Assembly: GCA_038215275.1 (NCBI GenBank)
Contig: JBBQRA010000300.1
Span: 1 to 6,247, forward strand
Direction: 5' to 3'
Source of the DNA: Ga0077553 sp038215275
GTDB lineage: Bacteria > Acidobacteriota > Terriglobia > Bryobacterales > Bryobacteraceae
DNA: 6,247 nucleotides
Positions 5,571 to 6,247 of this stretch are shown here, piece by piece; position 1 is the stretch's first letter; each line of letters starts with the position of its first letter. The position numbers were made by a program, and so were the translations under genes. The notes under the pieces were generated by a model, which was given only the letters and a program-made list of their open reading frames with translations, ran no database searches and was not told the origin of the DNA.

Positions 5571-6247
5571 ATGTCGAAGAAGTTGCTCCTCTGTCTGCTC
5601 CCTGCCGGAGCCACATTATTGTCGTGGGCCCAGACCGCCGAGCCACCTGCAAAAAAGGTGGACTTCGTGCGCGACGTCCAACCCATCTTCGAGAAATCGT
5701 GCGCGAACTGCCACGGCCCCAAAGTTCAACTTGGGGCCCTCCGGCTCGACGCTAAGAATCTGGCCTTCGCCGGCGGCCAAAGCCGTCACGCCGGCATCGT
5801 CCCCGGCAAACCCGAAGAGAGCACTTTATTCCAGCGCATAGCTGGATCGACCGATCAGGCCCGCATGCCGATGGGCGCCAAGCCCCTCGATGCTGCCTCC
5901 ATCGCCATAGTCAAGGACTGGATCACCCAGGGCGCGGAATGGCCCGAAGCCGCCAGCGCCAAAGCCGTCGAAATCAAGAAACACTGGGCCTACATCCCGC
6001 CGGTCCGCCCGAACATCCCCGCCGGCGCCGGTCATCCCATCGAATATCTCGTCCGCGCCAAACTGGCTTCCGAAGGCCTCCAGCCTTCACCCGAAGCCGA
6101 CCGTACCACGCTCCTCCGCCGGCTTTCGCTCGACATCGTCGGCCTGCCGCCCACCCCGGCCGAAGTCGACGCCTTCCTGGCCGACAAGAGCAAGGACGCC
6201 TATCAAAAGCAAGTGGACCGCCTCCTCGCCTCGCCCCATCACGGGGA
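5571..6247 (+). CDS. secreted PSCyt1/DUF1549 cytochrome c-type protein, 3' end outside window
   Basis: The first 225 codons are visible, with no stop before the edge. Residues 1-20 (MSKKLLLCLLPAGATLLSWA) are a Sec signal peptide. The planctomycete cytochrome c domain follows: VDFVRDVQPIFEKSCANCHGP with a CxxCH haem motif (Cys44, Cys47, His48), LGALRLD, PGKPEESTLFQRI, and RMPMG with Met99 or Met101 as a likely axial ligand. It ends near DWITQGAEWP (116-125). After KKHWAYIPPVRP (136-147) the DUF1549 (PSCyt2) domain begins, with HPIEYLVRAKL (155-165), RRLSLDIVGLPPTPAEVDAFL (183-203) and VDRLLASPHHG at the edge. Complete family members are usually 700-1000 residues and end with DUF1553, so most of the gene is missing. 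The family is abundant in Planctomycetes and Acidobacteria, exported, and suspected of roles in polysaccharide catabolism; the biochemical activity is not known to me. Confidence 0.92.
   Translation, partial: MSKKLLLCLLPAGATLLSWAQTAEPPAKKVDFVRDVQPIFEKSCANCHGPKVQLGALRLDAKNLAFAGGQSRHAGIVPGKPEESTLFQRIAGSTDQARMPMGAKPLDAASIAIVKDWITQGAEWPEAASAKAVEIKKHWAYIPPVRPNIPAGAGHPIEYLVRAKLASEGLQPSPEADRTTLLRRLSLDIVGLPPTPAEVDAFLADKSKDAYQKQVDRLLASPHHG
5715..5738. repeat. 8-bp inverted repeat inside the haem-motif coding region
   Basis: GGCCCCAA (5715-5722) and TTGGGGCC (5731-5738) are exactly complementary with an 8-base loop. They encode the residues just after CANCHG. The hairpin may be a by-product of codon choice. 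The arms share an 8-base core with the repeat at 1020-1068. Confidence 0.35.

Noticed and set aside
1..6247. tRNA, rRNA, CRISPR array or intact insertion sequence
   Set aside because: No tRNA T-loop signature with matching arms, no regularly spaced direct repeats, and no transposase motif were seen on either strand by eye.

Overview
The window looks like chromosomal DNA of an acidobacterium, probably the Solibacter/Bryobacter lineage (Bryobacterales). The basis is the gene content: a large secreted M14-type peptidase, a planctomycete-type cytochrome c (PSCyt1/DUF1549) protein, and a small SRGP-motif protein of a kind I associate with acidobacterial genomes. GC content is high, with strong C/G preference at third codon positions. 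The assignment is by recognition only; no search was run.

Layout. (1) At 2-556 (+) is the 3' part of a PIN-domain gene, probably the toxin of a toxin-antitoxin pair whose partner would lie off the left edge. (2) About 640 bases (557-1195) hold no convincing gene, only a perfect 10-bp inverted repeat. (3) A minus-strand two-gene module follows: an intact 99-residue ribbon-helix-helix (RHH) protein (1419-1718) and, overlapping its end, an 81-codon small reading frame (1196-1441) that looks like a conserved partner protein but carries an in-frame TGA at codon 49, where a Trp is expected. The RHH gene has its own compact promoter, with a 7-3-7 inverted repeat between the -35 and -10 elements and a start codon that probably coincides with the transcription start (leaderless). 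(4) A divergent intergenic region has a strongly G-rich minus strand. (5) Three plus-strand genes follow: the SRGP-motif hypothetical protein (2055-2678), the secreted M14 metallopeptidase with a C-terminal amidotransferase-like domain (2767-5523), and the start of a secreted PSCyt1/DUF1549 cytochrome (5571 to the right edge).

How the genes fit together. The left part (1-1755) resembles an accessory or defence-type segment with toxin-antitoxin-like genes and decaying spacer DNA. The right part (2767-6247) looks like stable chromosome encoding exported proteins for peptide or polymer degradation. The most interesting object is the RHH/small-protein module with its operator and its nonsense-interrupted second gene.
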